From the NCBI RefSeq assembly GCF_024721315.2, contig NZ_JANFAK020000045.1:1-55907 (forward strand): a DNA stretch of 55,907 bases, written 5' to 3'. The notes beneath the pieces are model-generated. The model saw only the letters and a list, made by a program, of their open reading frames with translations, did not search any database and had not been told where the DNA came from. Origin of the DNA: Streptomyces sp. Isolate_45. GTDB taxonomy: Bacteria > Actinomycetota > Actinomycetes > Streptomycetales > Streptomycetaceae. A program made the translations under genes and the position numbers. This document shows positions 1 through 8,424 of the stretch, one piece after another (the first letter of the stretch is position 1; every line of letters starts with the position of its first letter).

Positions 1-1
1 G

Positions 2-3000
2 CCCGAGGCCGCGGCCCCGGCTCCGAACCGCGCCGCCCGCCGCGCCGCGCGTCCCGCCGTGGCCGTCTTCCAGGCCCCGGTCTTCGCCGAGCCGATGTTC
101 CAGACCCCGGAGACCGCCGCCATGGCCGCCGCGGCCGCCGCCGCCGCGTCCCAGGCGGAGGAAGTCGAGGAGGACGAGGACGAGACCGAGGTCGAGGCGC
201 AGGCCCCGGCCCCCGTCGAGCAGCCCGCGGGCCGTCGCCGCCGCCGTCGTGGCGCCGCCGCCGAGCCCGTCGCCGCGCCCGCCGCGCCCGCGCCCAGCGC
301 CCCCGTGTCGCTGGCCGACGTCGAGCTCCTCGACGAGGAGCAGGACGCCGAGGTCGAGGCCGCCGAGCTCGACGAGGACGAGGCCGACGAGTCGGGCGAG
401 CGCCCCTCGCGCCGTCGCCGTCGCGGTGGCCGTCGTCGCCGTCGCGGTGAGGCCGCCGACCTCGACGAGTCCGCCGAGGAGGAGACCGGCGCCGCCGAGG
501 AGGCCGAGGAGGAGGACGCCGATGACGCGGACGACGCCGAGCTCGGCTCCTCGTCCAGCCGTCGCCGCCGTCGCCGTCGCCGTCGCAGTGGTGACTCCGG
601 CCCCGACGCCGAGGCGGCCGAGGAGGACGGCGTACGCACCGTCGTCAAGGTCCGCGAGCCGCGCCCGGCGCGCGAGCGCAGCGAGTCCACGTCCTCCGAC
701 GAGGTCCAGTCCATCAAGGGCTCGACCCGCCTGGAGGCCAAGAAGCAGCGCCGCCGCGAAGGTCGCGAGCAGGGCCGCCGCCGCGTCCCGATCATCACCG
801 AGGCCGAGTTCCTGGCCCGCCGCGAGGCCGTCGAGCGCGTCATGGTCGTCCGCCAGTCCGGCGAGCGCACCCAGATCGGCGTGCTGGAGGACAACGTCCT
901 CGTCGAGCACTACGTCAACAAGGAGGAGGCCACCTCCTACGTCGGCAACGTCTACCTGGGCAAGGTCCAGAACGTGCTGCCGTCCATGGAGGCCGCCTTC
1001 ATCGACATCGGCAAGGGGCGCAACGCCGTCCTTTACGCCGGTGAGGTCAACTTCGAGGCGCTCGGCATGGCCAACGGGCCGCGCCGCATCGAGTCCGCCC
1101 TCAAGTCCGGCCAGTCGGTCCTCGTGCAGGTCACCAAGGACCCGATCGGCCACAAGGGCGCCCGCCTGACCAGCCAGGTCTCGCTGCCCGGCCGATACCT
1201 GGTCTACGTGCCCGAGGGCTCGATGACCGGCATCAGCCGCAAGCTGCCCGACACCGAGCGCGCGCGCCTGAAGACCATCCTCAAGAAGATCGTCCCCGAG
1301 GACGCGGGCGTCATCGTGCGCACCGCCGCCGAGGGTGCGAGCGAGGACGAGCTGCGCCGCGACGTCGAGCGCCTGCAGGCCCAGTGGGAGGACATCCAGA
1401 AGAAGTCGAAGCAGATCTCGACCTCTTCGCCGAGCCTGCTGTACGGCGAGCCGGACATGACCGTCCGCGTCGTCCGCGACATCTTCAACGAGGACTTCTC
1501 GAAGGTCATCGTCAGCGGCGACACCGCCTGGGAGACCATCCACGGCTACGTGAACCACGTGGCTCCGGACCTGGCCGACCGGCTGTCGCGCTGGACCTCC
1601 GAGGTCGACGTCTTCGCGACGTACCGGATCGACGAGCAGCTCGCCAAGGCGCTCGACCGCAAGGTGTGGCTGCCCTCGGGCGGTTCCCTCGTGATCGACA
1701 AGACCGAGGCGATGATCGTCATCGACGTCAACACCGGCAAGTTCACCGGTCAGGGCGGCAACCTCGAGGAGACCGTCACCAGGAACAACCTGGAGGCGGC
1801 CGAGGAGATCGTGCGCCAGCTGCGGCTGCGCGACCTGGGCGGCATCGTCGTCATCGACTTCATCGACATGGTCCTGGAGTCCAACCGCGACCTGGTCCTG
1901 CGGCGCATGCTGGAGTGCCTGGGCCGCGACCGCACCAAGCACCAGGTGGCCGAGGTCACCTCGCTGGGCCTGGTGCAGATGACCCGCAAGCGGGTGGGCC
2001 AGGGTCTGCTGGAGTCCTTCTCCGAGACCTGCGTCCACTGCAACGGTCGCGGCGTCATCGTCCACATGGAGACCCCGACCGTGGTGGGCGGCGGTGGCAA
2101 CGGCAAGCGTTCCAAGCGCCGTGGCGGCCGTGGCCCCGAGCACGAGCACGACCACGACACCGAGACGGTCGAGACCGGCACCGACGTGTACGAGGCCGAC
2201 ACGGAGATCGAGACCGAGGCCGAGGTGGCCGCCGAGGCCGCCGCGCCGCGGGCGCTGCCGGAGCCGGAGTTCGTCGCCGACGAGGAGCTGTACGGCAGCG
2301 CCGCCGAGGCGGAGGCCGCCGCCGGTGTCAGCGGTCGTCGCAACCGTCGCCGCGCCACCCGCAAGGCGACCGCTCCGGCGGGCGCCCCGCGCGGTGCGGT
2401 GCGGCCCGCCGCGGCCCCGGTGACCCCGGTGGTCGAGGACGAGCCGGTCGTGGAGCCCGCCGACACGGTCCTGGAGCCCGCCCCCGAGGCCGTCGAGGCC
2501 GCGGAGACGGTCGCCGCCGAGGCCCCGGAGGCCCCCGTCGAGGAGGCCGCGCCCAAGGGCCGGACCCGTCGCCGCGCCACCCGTAAGGCGACCGCTCCGG
2601 CGGGCGCCCCGGCCGGCGAGGCCGCTGCCCCGGCAGCCCCCGCCACGCCGGAAGCGGCGGTGGCCCCGGCCGCCGTCGAGCCGGAGTCCGTCGCCCCGGT
2701 CGTGACGGAGGCCGAGCCGGCCGCTGTCGAGCCCGAGCCGGTCGCCGAGGCCGTCGTGGAGGCCGCTCCGTCCCGTCCGCGGCGCCGCGCCGTCCGCAAG
2801 GCCACCGCACCCGCGGGTGCGGCGGAGGCGGCCGTCGTGGTGGTCGAGAGCGCCGCTGCCGACGTCGCCGAGCCGGTGACCGGGGCCGAGGCCCCGGCCG
2901 CCGAGGCCGAGGCCGAGCCGGCCCCGGTGAAGAAGGCGCGCAAGGCGCCGGCCAAGAAGGCGACGACCACGGCCGCGAAGAAGGCCCCGGCCAAGAAGGC

Positions 3001-3130
3001 GGCGGCCGCGAAGAAGACCGTCGCGAAGAAGACGACGGCCAAGAAGACCGTGGCGAAGCGGGCGACGAAGAAGACCGCGGCGGCGGAGCAGACGCTCCCG
3101 TCCGTCTCGGCTCCGACCGACGAAGCCTGA
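2..3130 (+). CDS. rne: Ribonuclease E/G family protein, 5' end outside the window
   Basis: Endoribonuclease that initiates mRNA decay and processes rRNA and tRNA precursors. The frame is open from base 2, so the true start lies upstream; GTG at 59 is only the first start-like codon inside. An acidic, Arg-rich, low-complexity region (to about nt 830) precedes an S1 domain (about 830-1200) and the RNase E/G catalytic core. The core carries IDVNTG near 1727 and IDFIDM near 1855, followed by the zinc-link motif CVHCNGRG near 2032. The C-terminal third is disordered, with three copies of an RRRATRKATAPAGA-like basic module and a Lys/Ala histone-H1-like tail. A central catalytic domain flanked by scaffold-like arms is the arrangement known for Streptomyces RNase ES. 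A perfect 14-bp hairpin follows the stop. Confidence 0.95.
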   Translation, partial: PEAAAPAPNRAARRAARPAVAVFQAPVFAEPMFQTPETAAMAAAAAAAASQAEEVEEDEDETEVEAQAPAPVEQPAGRRRRRRGAAAEPVAAPAAPAPSAPVSLADVELLDEEQDAEVEAAELDEDEADESGERPSRRRRRGGRRRRRGEAADLDESAEEETGAAEEAEEEDADDADDAELGSSSSRRRRRRRRRSGDSGPDAEAAEEDGVRTVVKVREPRPARERSESTSSDEVQSIKGSTRLEAKKQRRREGREQGRRRVPIITEAEFLARREAVERVMVVRQSGERTQIGVLEDNVLVEHYVNKEEATSYVGNVYLGKVQNVLPSMEAAFIDIGKGRNAVLYAGEVNFEALGMANGPRRIESALKSGQSVLVQVTKDPIGHKGARLTSQVSLPGRYLVYVPEGSMTGISRKLPDTERARLKTILKKIVPEDAGVIVRTAAEGASEDELRRDVERLQAQWEDIQKKSKQISTSSPSLLYGEPDMTVRVVRDIFNEDFSKVIVSGDTAWETIHGYVNHVAPDLADRLSRWTSEVDVFATYRIDEQLAKALDRKVWLPSGGSLVIDKTEAMIVIDVNTGKFTGQGGNLEETVTRNNLEAAEEIVRQLRLRDLGGIVVIDFIDMVLESNRDLVLRRMLECLGRDRTKHQVAEVTSLGLVQMTRKRVGQGLLESFSETCVHCNGRGVIVHMETPTVVGGGGNGKRSKRRGGRGPEHEHDHDTETVETGTDVYEADTEIETEAEVAAEAAAPRALPEPEFVADEELYGSAAEAEAAAGVSGRRNRRRATRKATAPAGAPRGAVRPAAAPVTPVVEDEPVVEPADTVLEPAPEAVEAAETVAAEAPEAPVEEAAPKGRTRRRATRKATAPAGAPAGEAAAPAAPATPEAAVAPAAVEPESVAPVVTEAEPAAVEPEPVAEAVVEAAPSRPRRRAVRKATAPAGAAEAAVVVVESAAADVAEPVTGAEAPAAEAEAEPAPVKKARKAPAKKATTTAAKKAPAKKAAAAKKTVAKKTTAKKTVAKRATKKTAAAEQTLPSVSAPTDEA

Positions 3131-3142
3131 TCCGCTCCATGA

Positions 3143-3174
3143 CCGTGGGCCCCGCCGGAAGGCGGGGCCCACGG
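3143..3174 (+). terminator. Intrinsic-type terminator after rne
   Basis: A perfect 14-bp GC-rich stem (3143-3156 with 3161-3174) closes on a GGAA tetraloop 12 nt after the rne stop. There is no U-tract, as is usual for Streptomyces terminators. Confidence 0.85.
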
Positions 3175-3190
3175 CCTTGCGGGGCCCGGT

Positions 3191-3219
3191 TTGACCCTCC
3201 GGAACCAGGCCCGTAACCT
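3191..3219 (+). promoter_or_regulatory. Promoter of rplU-rpmA
   Basis: TTGACC at 3191 and TAACCT at 3214 are separated by 17 bp, close to the housekeeping sigma consensus of Streptomyces. Transcription from about 3226 would give a leader of about 185 nt before rplU. Confidence 0.75.
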
Positions 3220-3410
3220 AGACCGTCGGCGTGTCTTGGACGATTACCGTTCAACGTGCGTCGCGCTCCTGAGCACCTTCCTCCCACATCGTCCGCGCGA
3301 GCGGACGGGTCACGGGAGAGGCCGCTCGTCCAATCCGGATCACCGTGGGCCCCGGCCCGCGTGAGTGGCTGGCTTCAGGAGCATCCGTCCCGAGTGAGAG
3401 AGAGATCCGC

Positions 3411-3731
3411 GTGTACGCCATCGTGCGCAGCGGTGGTCGCCAGCACAAGGTTGCTGTCGGCGACATCGTTGAAGTTGACAAGATTTCCACTGCCAAGGTT
3501 GGCGACACGGTCGAGCTCTCGACCCTGCTCGTTGTCGACGGCGACGCCGTGACCAGCGACCCGTGGGTGCTGGCCGGGATCAAGGTCCAGGCCGAGATCG
3601 TGGACCACCACAAGGGCGCCAAGATCGACATCCTGCGCTACAAGAACAAGACCGGCTACCGCCGTCGCCAGGGTCACCGCCAGCAGTACACGGCGATCAA
3701 GGTCACCGGTATCCCCACGGCTGCGAAGTAA
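3411..3731 (+). CDS. rplU: 50S ribosomal protein L21
   Basis: L21 binds 23S rRNA in the large subunit. The 106-residue product begins VYAIVRSGGRQHKV, the canonical L21 N-terminus, and contains the conserved RQGHRQ region near the C-terminus. The GTG at 3411 is chosen over earlier in-frame codons because it restores the normal family length; the upstream extension (from 3345) has no L21 similarity. A purine-rich GAGAGAGA lies just upstream. It is followed after 13 bp by rpmA, the usual L21-L27 operon, with obg downstream beyond a strong hairpin. The leader is unusually long and could carry autoregulatory structure. Confidence 0.97.
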   Translation: MYAIVRSGGRQHKVAVGDIVEVDKISTAKVGDTVELSTLLVVDGDAVTSDPWVLAGIKVQAEIVDHHKGAKIDILRYKNKTGYRRRQGHRQQYTAIKVTGIPTAAK

Positions 3732-3744
3732 GAGGGACTGAGAC

Positions 3745-3999
3745 ATGGCACACAAGAAGGGCGCATCGTCCACCCGGAACGGGCGCGATTCCAATGCTCA
3801 GCGGCTCGGCGTGAAGCGCTTCGGCGGTCAGGTCGTTTCCGCTGGTGAGATCCTCGTCCGCCAGCGCGGCACCCACTTCCACCCGGGTTCGGGTGTGGGC
3901 CGTGGCGGCGACGACACGCTGTTCGCGCTGCAGGCAGGTGCCGTCGAGTTCGGTACCCACCGTGGCCGCAAGGTCGTCAACATCGTTCCGGCCGCCTGA
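3745..3999 (+). CDS. rpmA: 50S ribosomal protein L27
   Basis: L27 lies near the peptidyl-transferase centre of the large subunit. The 84-residue product begins MAHKKGASSTRNGRDS and contains LGVKRFGGQ and GVGRGGDDTLFAL, diagnostic of L27. The mature-like N-terminus is encoded directly, without the cleavable Firmicutes extension. An AGAGGGA ribosome binding site overlaps the end of rplU, so the two are translated from one message. A large nested hairpin follows before obg. Confidence 0.98.
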   Translation: MAHKKGASSTRNGRDSNAQRLGVKRFGGQVVSAGEILVRQRGTHFHPGSGVGRGGDDTLFALQAGAVEFGTHRGRKVVNIVPAA

Positions 4000-4033
4000 T
4001 CCAGCTCCTGCTGATCAAGGCGTACTGAACTCC

Positions 4034-4090
4034 CCGAGGGCGGATCTCAACTCTTCCCGGCGCATGCCGGGAAGAGAGGTCCGCCCTCGG
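4034..4090 (+). terminator. Nested hairpin between rpmA and obg
   Basis: Two concentric inverted repeats: an outer 11-bp arm pair (4034-4044 with 4080-4090) and an inner 11-bp pair (4051-4061 with 4066-4076) around a four-base loop. It probably ends or attenuates the rplU-rpmA transcript. Confidence 0.75.
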
Positions 4091-4094
4091 CGCG

Positions 4095-4125
4095 TTGTCA
4101 CATAGACACGTTAAATGGGTAGCAA
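4095..4125 (+). promoter_or_regulatory. Candidate obg promoter
   Basis: TTGTCA at 4095 and TAGCAA at 4120 are spaced by 19 bp within an AT-richer patch immediately after the rpmA hairpin. The spacing is long, so the -10 assignment is tentative. Confidence 0.4.
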
Positions 4126-4167
4126 GGCCTGCCCGGGACATTCCCGCATGTATCTGGAGGAACAACC

Positions 4168-5613
4168 ATGACCACCTTCGTGGACCGCGTCGAGCTGCAT
4201 GTCGCCGCGGGTAACGGGGGCCACGGCTGCGCCTCCGTTCACCGGGAGAAGTTCAAGCCGCTCGGCGGCCCCGACGGCGGCAACGGCGGCCGTGGCGGCG
4301 ACGTCATCCTGGTGGTGGAGCAGGCGATCACCACCCTGCTGGACTACCACCACAGCCCGCACCGCAAGGCGACCAACGGTCAGCCCGGCGCGGGTGACAA
4401 CCGCTCCGGCAAGGACGGCCAGGACCTGATCCTGCCCGTGCCGGACGGCACCGTCGTCCTCGACAAGGAGGGCAACGTCCTCGCCGACCTCGTCGGCCAG
4501 GGCACCACCTACGTCGCCGGTGAGGGCGGCCGCGGCGGCCTCGGCAACGCCGCGCTCTCCTCGGCCCGCCGCAAGGCGCCCGGCTTCGCGCTCCTCGGCG
4601 TGCCCGGCACGACCGGCGACATCGTCCTGGAGCTCAAGACCGTCGCCGACGTCGCGCTGGTCGGTTTCCCGAGCGCGGGCAAGTCCTCGCTGATCTCGGT
4701 GCTCTCCGCCGCCAAGCCGAAGATCGCGGACTACCCCTTCACCACCCTCGTCCCGAACCTGGGCGTCGTCACCGCCGGCTCGACGGTCTACACCATCGCC
4801 GACGTACCGGGCCTCATCCCGGGCGCCAGCCAGGGCAAGGGCCTCGGCCTGGAGTTCCTGCGCCACGTCGAGCGCTGCTCGGTACTGGTGCACGTCCTCG
4901 ACACCGCCACCCTGGAGTCGGACCGCGACCCGCTCGCCGACCTCGAAGTCATCGAGGAAGAGCTGCGTATCTACGGCGGCGGCCTGGAGAAGCGGCCCCG
5001 CCTCGTCGTCCTCAACAAGGTCGACATCCCCGACGGTCAGGAGCTCGCCGACATGGTGCGCCCCGACCTGGAGGCCCGCGGCTACAAGGTCTTCGAGGTC
5101 TCCGCGGTCGCCCGCACCGGCCTGAAGGAGCTGTCCTACTTCCTCGCCGAGGTCGTGGCCAAGGCCCGCTCCCGCAAGCCGAAGGAGGAGGCGACCCGCA
5201 TCGTCATCCGTCCGAAGGCCGTGGACGACTCCGGCTTCACCGTCACCTACGACGAGGTCGAGGACGTCTACCAGGTGCGCGGCGAGAAGCCCGAACGCTG
5301 GGTCCGCCAGACCGACTTCAACAACGACGAGGCCGTCGGCTACCTCGCGGACCGGCTCAACCGGCTGGGTGTCGAGGACGCGCTGAAGAAGGCCGGTGCC
5401 CGTGCCGGCGACGGCGTGGCCATCGGCTCCGACGAGAACTCCGTCGTCTTCGACTGGGAGCCGACCATGATGGCCGGCGCCGAGATGCTGGGCCGCCGAG
5501 GCGAGGACCACCGCCTGGAGGCACCGCGCCCGGCCACCACGCGCCGCAAGGACAAGGAAGCCAAGCGCGGCGACTCCTCGCAGCAGGAGTACGACGAGTT
5601 CCGCCCGTTCTGA
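4168..5613 (+). CDS. obgE: GTPase Obg (CgtA)
   Basis: Essential GTPase that associates with the 50S subunit and links ribosome assembly to growth state; Streptomyces Obg is known to influence differentiation. The 481-residue product has the Gly-rich Obg fold (about residues 1-158, with GGNGGRGGDVI), a G domain with Walker A GFPSAGKSS, DVPGLIPGA (G3) and NKVD (G4), and a C-terminal OCT domain of about 80 residues near 355-430. ATG at 4168 has GGAGG 7 nt upstream. It sits after rplU-rpmA as in most bacteria, but a hairpin and a candidate promoter suggest separate expression. Confidence 0.97.
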   Translation: MTTFVDRVELHVAAGNGGHGCASVHREKFKPLGGPDGGNGGRGGDVILVVEQAITTLLDYHHSPHRKATNGQPGAGDNRSGKDGQDLILPVPDGTVVLDKEGNVLADLVGQGTTYVAGEGGRGGLGNAALSSARRKAPGFALLGVPGTTGDIVLELKTVADVALVGFPSAGKSSLISVLSAAKPKIADYPFTTLVPNLGVVTAGSTVYTIADVPGLIPGASQGKGLGLEFLRHVERCSVLVHVLDTATLESDRDPLADLEVIEEELRIYGGGLEKRPRLVVLNKVDIPDGQELADMVRPDLEARGYKVFEVSAVARTGLKELSYFLAEVVAKARSRKPKEEATRIVIRPKAVDDSGFTVTYDEVEDVYQVRGEKPERWVRQTDFNNDEAVGYLADRLNRLGVEDALKKAGARAGDGVAIGSDENSVVFDWEPTMMAGAEMLGRRGEDHRLEAPRPATTRRKDKEAKRGDSSQQEYDEFRPF

Positions 5614-5631
5614 TCCCGCGGCCGCGGGGGC

Positions 5632-5663
5632 TTGAAGCCGGCTTTACACCGTTCGCCTAGGAT
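5632..5663 (+). promoter_or_regulatory. Leaderless promoter of the GT2 gene
   Basis: TAGGAT at 5658 lies 7 nt before the GTG at 5671, so transcription would start at or next to the start codon. A TTGAAG at 5632 is a possible -35, although the 20-bp spacer is long. No ribosome binding site is present, which fits a leaderless mRNA. Confidence 0.6.
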
Positions 5664-5670
5664 CCTGCGG

Positions 5671-7308
5671 GTGAACAGCAGCAATTCCGGCACTGACGCC
5701 GCCGCGGCCACCGCCGTCTCCGTCGTGGTGATCGCGTACAACGACGCCGGGCTCGTGGGCGAGGCCGTTGCCTCGGCCCTCGCCCAGGGCCCGGTCGTCG
5801 CCGAGGTCATCGCGGTCGACGACGCCTCCTCGGACGGCACCGGACGGGTGCTGGACGAGCTGGCCGCGGCCCACCCCCGGCTCAAGGTCGTCCACCGCAC
5901 GGAGAACAGCGGCGGCTGCGGCACCCCCCGCAACGACGGGATCGCCGCCGCGACCTCCCCGTACGTCCTGTTCCTGGACAGCGACGACGTCCTGCCCCCC
6001 GGCGCCGCCGCCGCGCTGCTCGCGGCCGCCGAGGAACACCGGGCCCCCGTCACCGTCGGCGCGTGCGTGCGCCGCGAGCTGCCCGAGGGCCGCGACGTGC
6101 CGTGGATGCCCGGCCTGCACACGCCGGGCGAGGTCATCGAACGGCCCGCCGACCGGCCCGAACTGGTCCGCGACACCCTCTGCGTCAACAAGCTCTACGA
6201 ACGCGCCTTCCTCGAGAAGCACGGCATCCGGTTCCCCGACGGCCGCTTCGTCTACGAGGACTTCCTCTTCACCGCGCGCGTCCTCGCCGCCGCCCCCCGC
6301 ATCGCCGTCATCGGCGACCTCGTCTACGTGTGGCACGTGCGCCGCAGCGCCGCCCGCAAGTCGATCTCCCTCGACCGCGCCGACGTGAGCAACTGGCGGT
6401 CCCGCGTCGAGGCCCACCGCGCCGCCTCCGCCACCCTCGCCGAGTCCTCCCCGGAGCTCGGCCGCGCCTGCCAGGTCAAGTTCCTCGACTACGACCTGCG
6501 GATGTACCTGCGCGAACTCGGCCAGGACCCCGGCTACCGGGCGGCCTGGTGGGAGCTCACCCGGGCCTACCTGAAGGGCTTCGCCGAGGCCGACATCGCA
6601 GCCGCCCCCGCCCGTGCCCGGTGGGCCGCACGCGTCCTGCTGGCGGGCGAGGTCCCGCCCGCCGACGTGGAGCGCCTGACCCGCCTCGCCGCCGAGCCGG
6701 CCCGGCTGCAACCCCCGTACGCCACGGACCCGGCCGGGCTGCCGGTGTGGAGCGAGGAACTGCCCGTCCCCCTCGACGGCCTCGCCGCGCTGCCCGTCGC
6801 GCAGCTGCCCGTCACCGTCGACGCCGAACCCGCCGGGGGCGGCGCCGTCCGGCTCCGCGTCCGTGACCTGTACGGCCGCCTCGCCGAGGCCGGGCCGGAG
6901 ACCGTCGCGCTGACCTTCCACCCCCGGACCGGTACGGAGCCCGTGCCCGCCCGCCCCGTGGAACTGCGCCCCGCCGCCGACGGCGACGGCTGGACCGCCG
7001 AGGTGCCGTTGCGGCCCGCCGCGCTGGCCGCCCTCGGCCGCCGCCGGGGCCTGCGCGGCATGCAGGCCTGGGACGTCCGGGCAGGCGTGCACTGCTCCGA
7101 CGGGAGCTCCCTGGTCACCTCCCTGCGCCCCCTGGGCGGTCTGCTCCGTCGCCGCGCACTGCCCAGCAGCCGGTACGGTGTTCTGCTGGCGCAGCCCTAC
7201 CGGACGGCGGCCGGAGCACTGGCCCTGCGCCTGGCCCCCGGAGCCGGGGGCGCACTGACCTTCGTACGCAACCGCCTCGACCGCGCCCGCACGCGCCGGT
7301 CGCGCTAG
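5671..7308 (+). CDS. Family 2 glycosyltransferase
   Basis: Probable glycosyltransferase of a cell-wall glycopolymer. The N-terminal GT-A fold starts SVVVIAYND, has VDDASSDGTG for nucleotide binding and the metal-binding FLDSDD near residues 99-104. A C-terminal region of about 250 residues resembles the non-catalytic half of teichoic-acid type transferases. GTG at 5671 is chosen because a TAGGAT -10 lies 7 nt before it; TTG at 5632 would overlap the promoter. The product is 545 residues. It is followed after 16 nt by galE, so the two are probably co-transcribed. The neighbouring minus-strand GT2-TagF protein shares the same N-terminal layout, including the SGGCGxPRN segment. The acceptor is unknown. 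Confidence 0.85.
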   Translation: MNSSNSGTDAAAATAVSVVVIAYNDAGLVGEAVASALAQGPVVAEVIAVDDASSDGTGRVLDELAAAHPRLKVVHRTENSGGCGTPRNDGIAAATSPYVLFLDSDDVLPPGAAAALLAAAEEHRAPVTVGACVRRELPEGRDVPWMPGLHTPGEVIERPADRPELVRDTLCVNKLYERAFLEKHGIRFPDGRFVYEDFLFTARVLAAAPRIAVIGDLVYVWHVRRSAARKSISLDRADVSNWRSRVEAHRAASATLAESSPELGRACQVKFLDYDLRMYLRELGQDPGYRAAWWELTRAYLKGFAEADIAAAPARARWAARVLLAGEVPPADVERLTRLAAEPARLQPPYATDPAGLPVWSEELPVPLDGLAALPVAQLPVTVDAEPAGGGAVRLRVRDLYGRLAEAGPETVALTFHPRTGTEPVPARPVELRPAADGDGWTAEVPLRPAALAALGRRRGLRGMQAWDVRAGVHCSDGSSLVTSLRPLGGLLRRRALPSSRYGVLLAQPYRTAAGALALRLAPGAGGALTFVRNRLDRARTRRSR

Positions 7309-7324
7309 AGCTCGGGAGACACGC

Positions 7325-8344
7325 ATGACATTTCTGATCACCGGTGGCGCCGGCTACATCGGCGCGCACGTCGTTCGCGCGATGCTGCTCGCCGGGGAGG
7401 AGGTCGTGGTGCTCGACGACCTCTCCACGGGCAACGAGGACCGGGTCCCGGAGGGCGTTCCGCTGGTGGTCGGATCTGTCCTGGACCGGCTGGTGCTCGA
7501 CGACACGATCCGCCGCCACCAGATCACGGGCGTCGTGCACCTGGCGGGCAAGAAGCAGGTCGGCGAGTCCGTCGAGAAGCCGATGTACTACTACCACGAG
7601 AACGTGCAGGGCCTCACGGTGCTGCTCCAGGCCGTGGCCGCCGCGGGCATCCGCAACTTCCTGTTCTCCTCCTCCGCCTCCGTGTACGGGATGCCCGACG
7701 TGGACTCGGTCACCGAGGAGACCCCCTGCCGGCCGCTGAGCCCGTACGGCGAGACGAAGCTGGCCGGCGAGTGGCTGGTCCGGGCCGCCGGCAAGGCGCA
7801 CGGCATCTCCACCGCCTGCCTGCGCTACTTCAACGTGGCGGGCGCCGCCACCCCCCAGCTCGCGGACACCGGGGTCTTCAACCTGGTCCCGATGGTCTTC
7901 GAGCGCTACGACGCCGGTGAGGGCGCCCGCATCTTCGGCGACGACTACCCGACCCCGGACGGCACCTGCATCCGCGACTACATCCACGTCGAGGACCTCG
8001 CCGACGCCCACGTGGTGGCCGCGCGCCGGCTCGCCGAATGGGGTGCGGCGGGGGACCACAAGGACCTCACCGTCAACATCGGCCGGGGCGAGGGCGTCTC
8101 CGTCAAGGAGATGGTCGAGCTGCTGAACGAGGGCACCGGCCACACCCACGCGCCGGTCGTCACCCCGCGACGCCCCGGCGACCCGGCGAAGGTCGTGGCC
8201 TCGGCCGACCGGATCGCCGCCGAGCTGGGCTGGAAGGCCCGGCACGACGTACGCGAGATGATCACCTCGGCGTGGGCCGGCTGGGAGGCCAACAAGGCGG
8301 GCACCACCCGCCAGGACCCGCACAAGGACGTCCACACGGTCTGA
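7325..8344 (+). CDS. galE: UDP-glucose 4-epimerase
   Basis: Extended short-chain dehydrogenase that interconverts UDP-glucose and UDP-galactose in the cytoplasm using bound NAD. The 339-residue product has the N-terminal Rossmann motif GGAGYIGAH, a Ser-rich SSSASVYG segment and the catalytic SPYGETK (YxxxK). RYFNVAGA and the C-terminal RRPGDPA substrate motif are typical of GalE. GGGAG at 7314 gives a 6-nt spacing to ATG 7325. It lies 16 nt after a glycosyltransferase gene and faces two more, so it probably supplies a nucleotide sugar to the cell-wall polymer made by this block rather than serving galactose catabolism. Confidence 0.93.
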   Translation: MTFLITGGAGYIGAHVVRAMLLAGEEVVVLDDLSTGNEDRVPEGVPLVVGSVLDRLVLDDTIRRHQITGVVHLAGKKQVGESVEKPMYYYHENVQGLTVLLQAVAAAGIRNFLFSSSASVYGMPDVDSVTEETPCRPLSPYGETKLAGEWLVRAAGKAHGISTACLRYFNVAGAATPQLADTGVFNLVPMVFERYDAGEGARIFGDDYPTPDGTCIRDYIHVEDLADAHVVAARRLAEWGAAGDHKDLTVNIGRGEGVSVKEMVELLNEGTGHTHAPVVTPRRPGDPAKVVASADRIAAELGWKARHDVREMITSAWAGWEANKAGTTRQDPHKDVHTV

Positions 8345-8358
8345 TCCGTCACCGCCGA

Positions 8359-8400
8359 CGAAGCCGCCCGCCCCGGAAAGGTCCGGGGCGGGCGGCTTCG
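8359..8400. terminator. Bidirectional terminator between galE and the GT4 gene
   Basis: A perfect 19-bp stem (8359-8377 with 8382-8400) with a four-base loop sits between the convergent 3' ends and can serve both strands. Confidence 0.88.
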
Positions 8401-8424
8401 CGTCCAACGGGGCCGGGCGGTCCC

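Noticed and set aside
3345..3410. N-terminal extension of L21
   Set aside because: Twenty-two residues without ribosomal-protein similarity; GTG at 3411 gives the canonical N-terminus.
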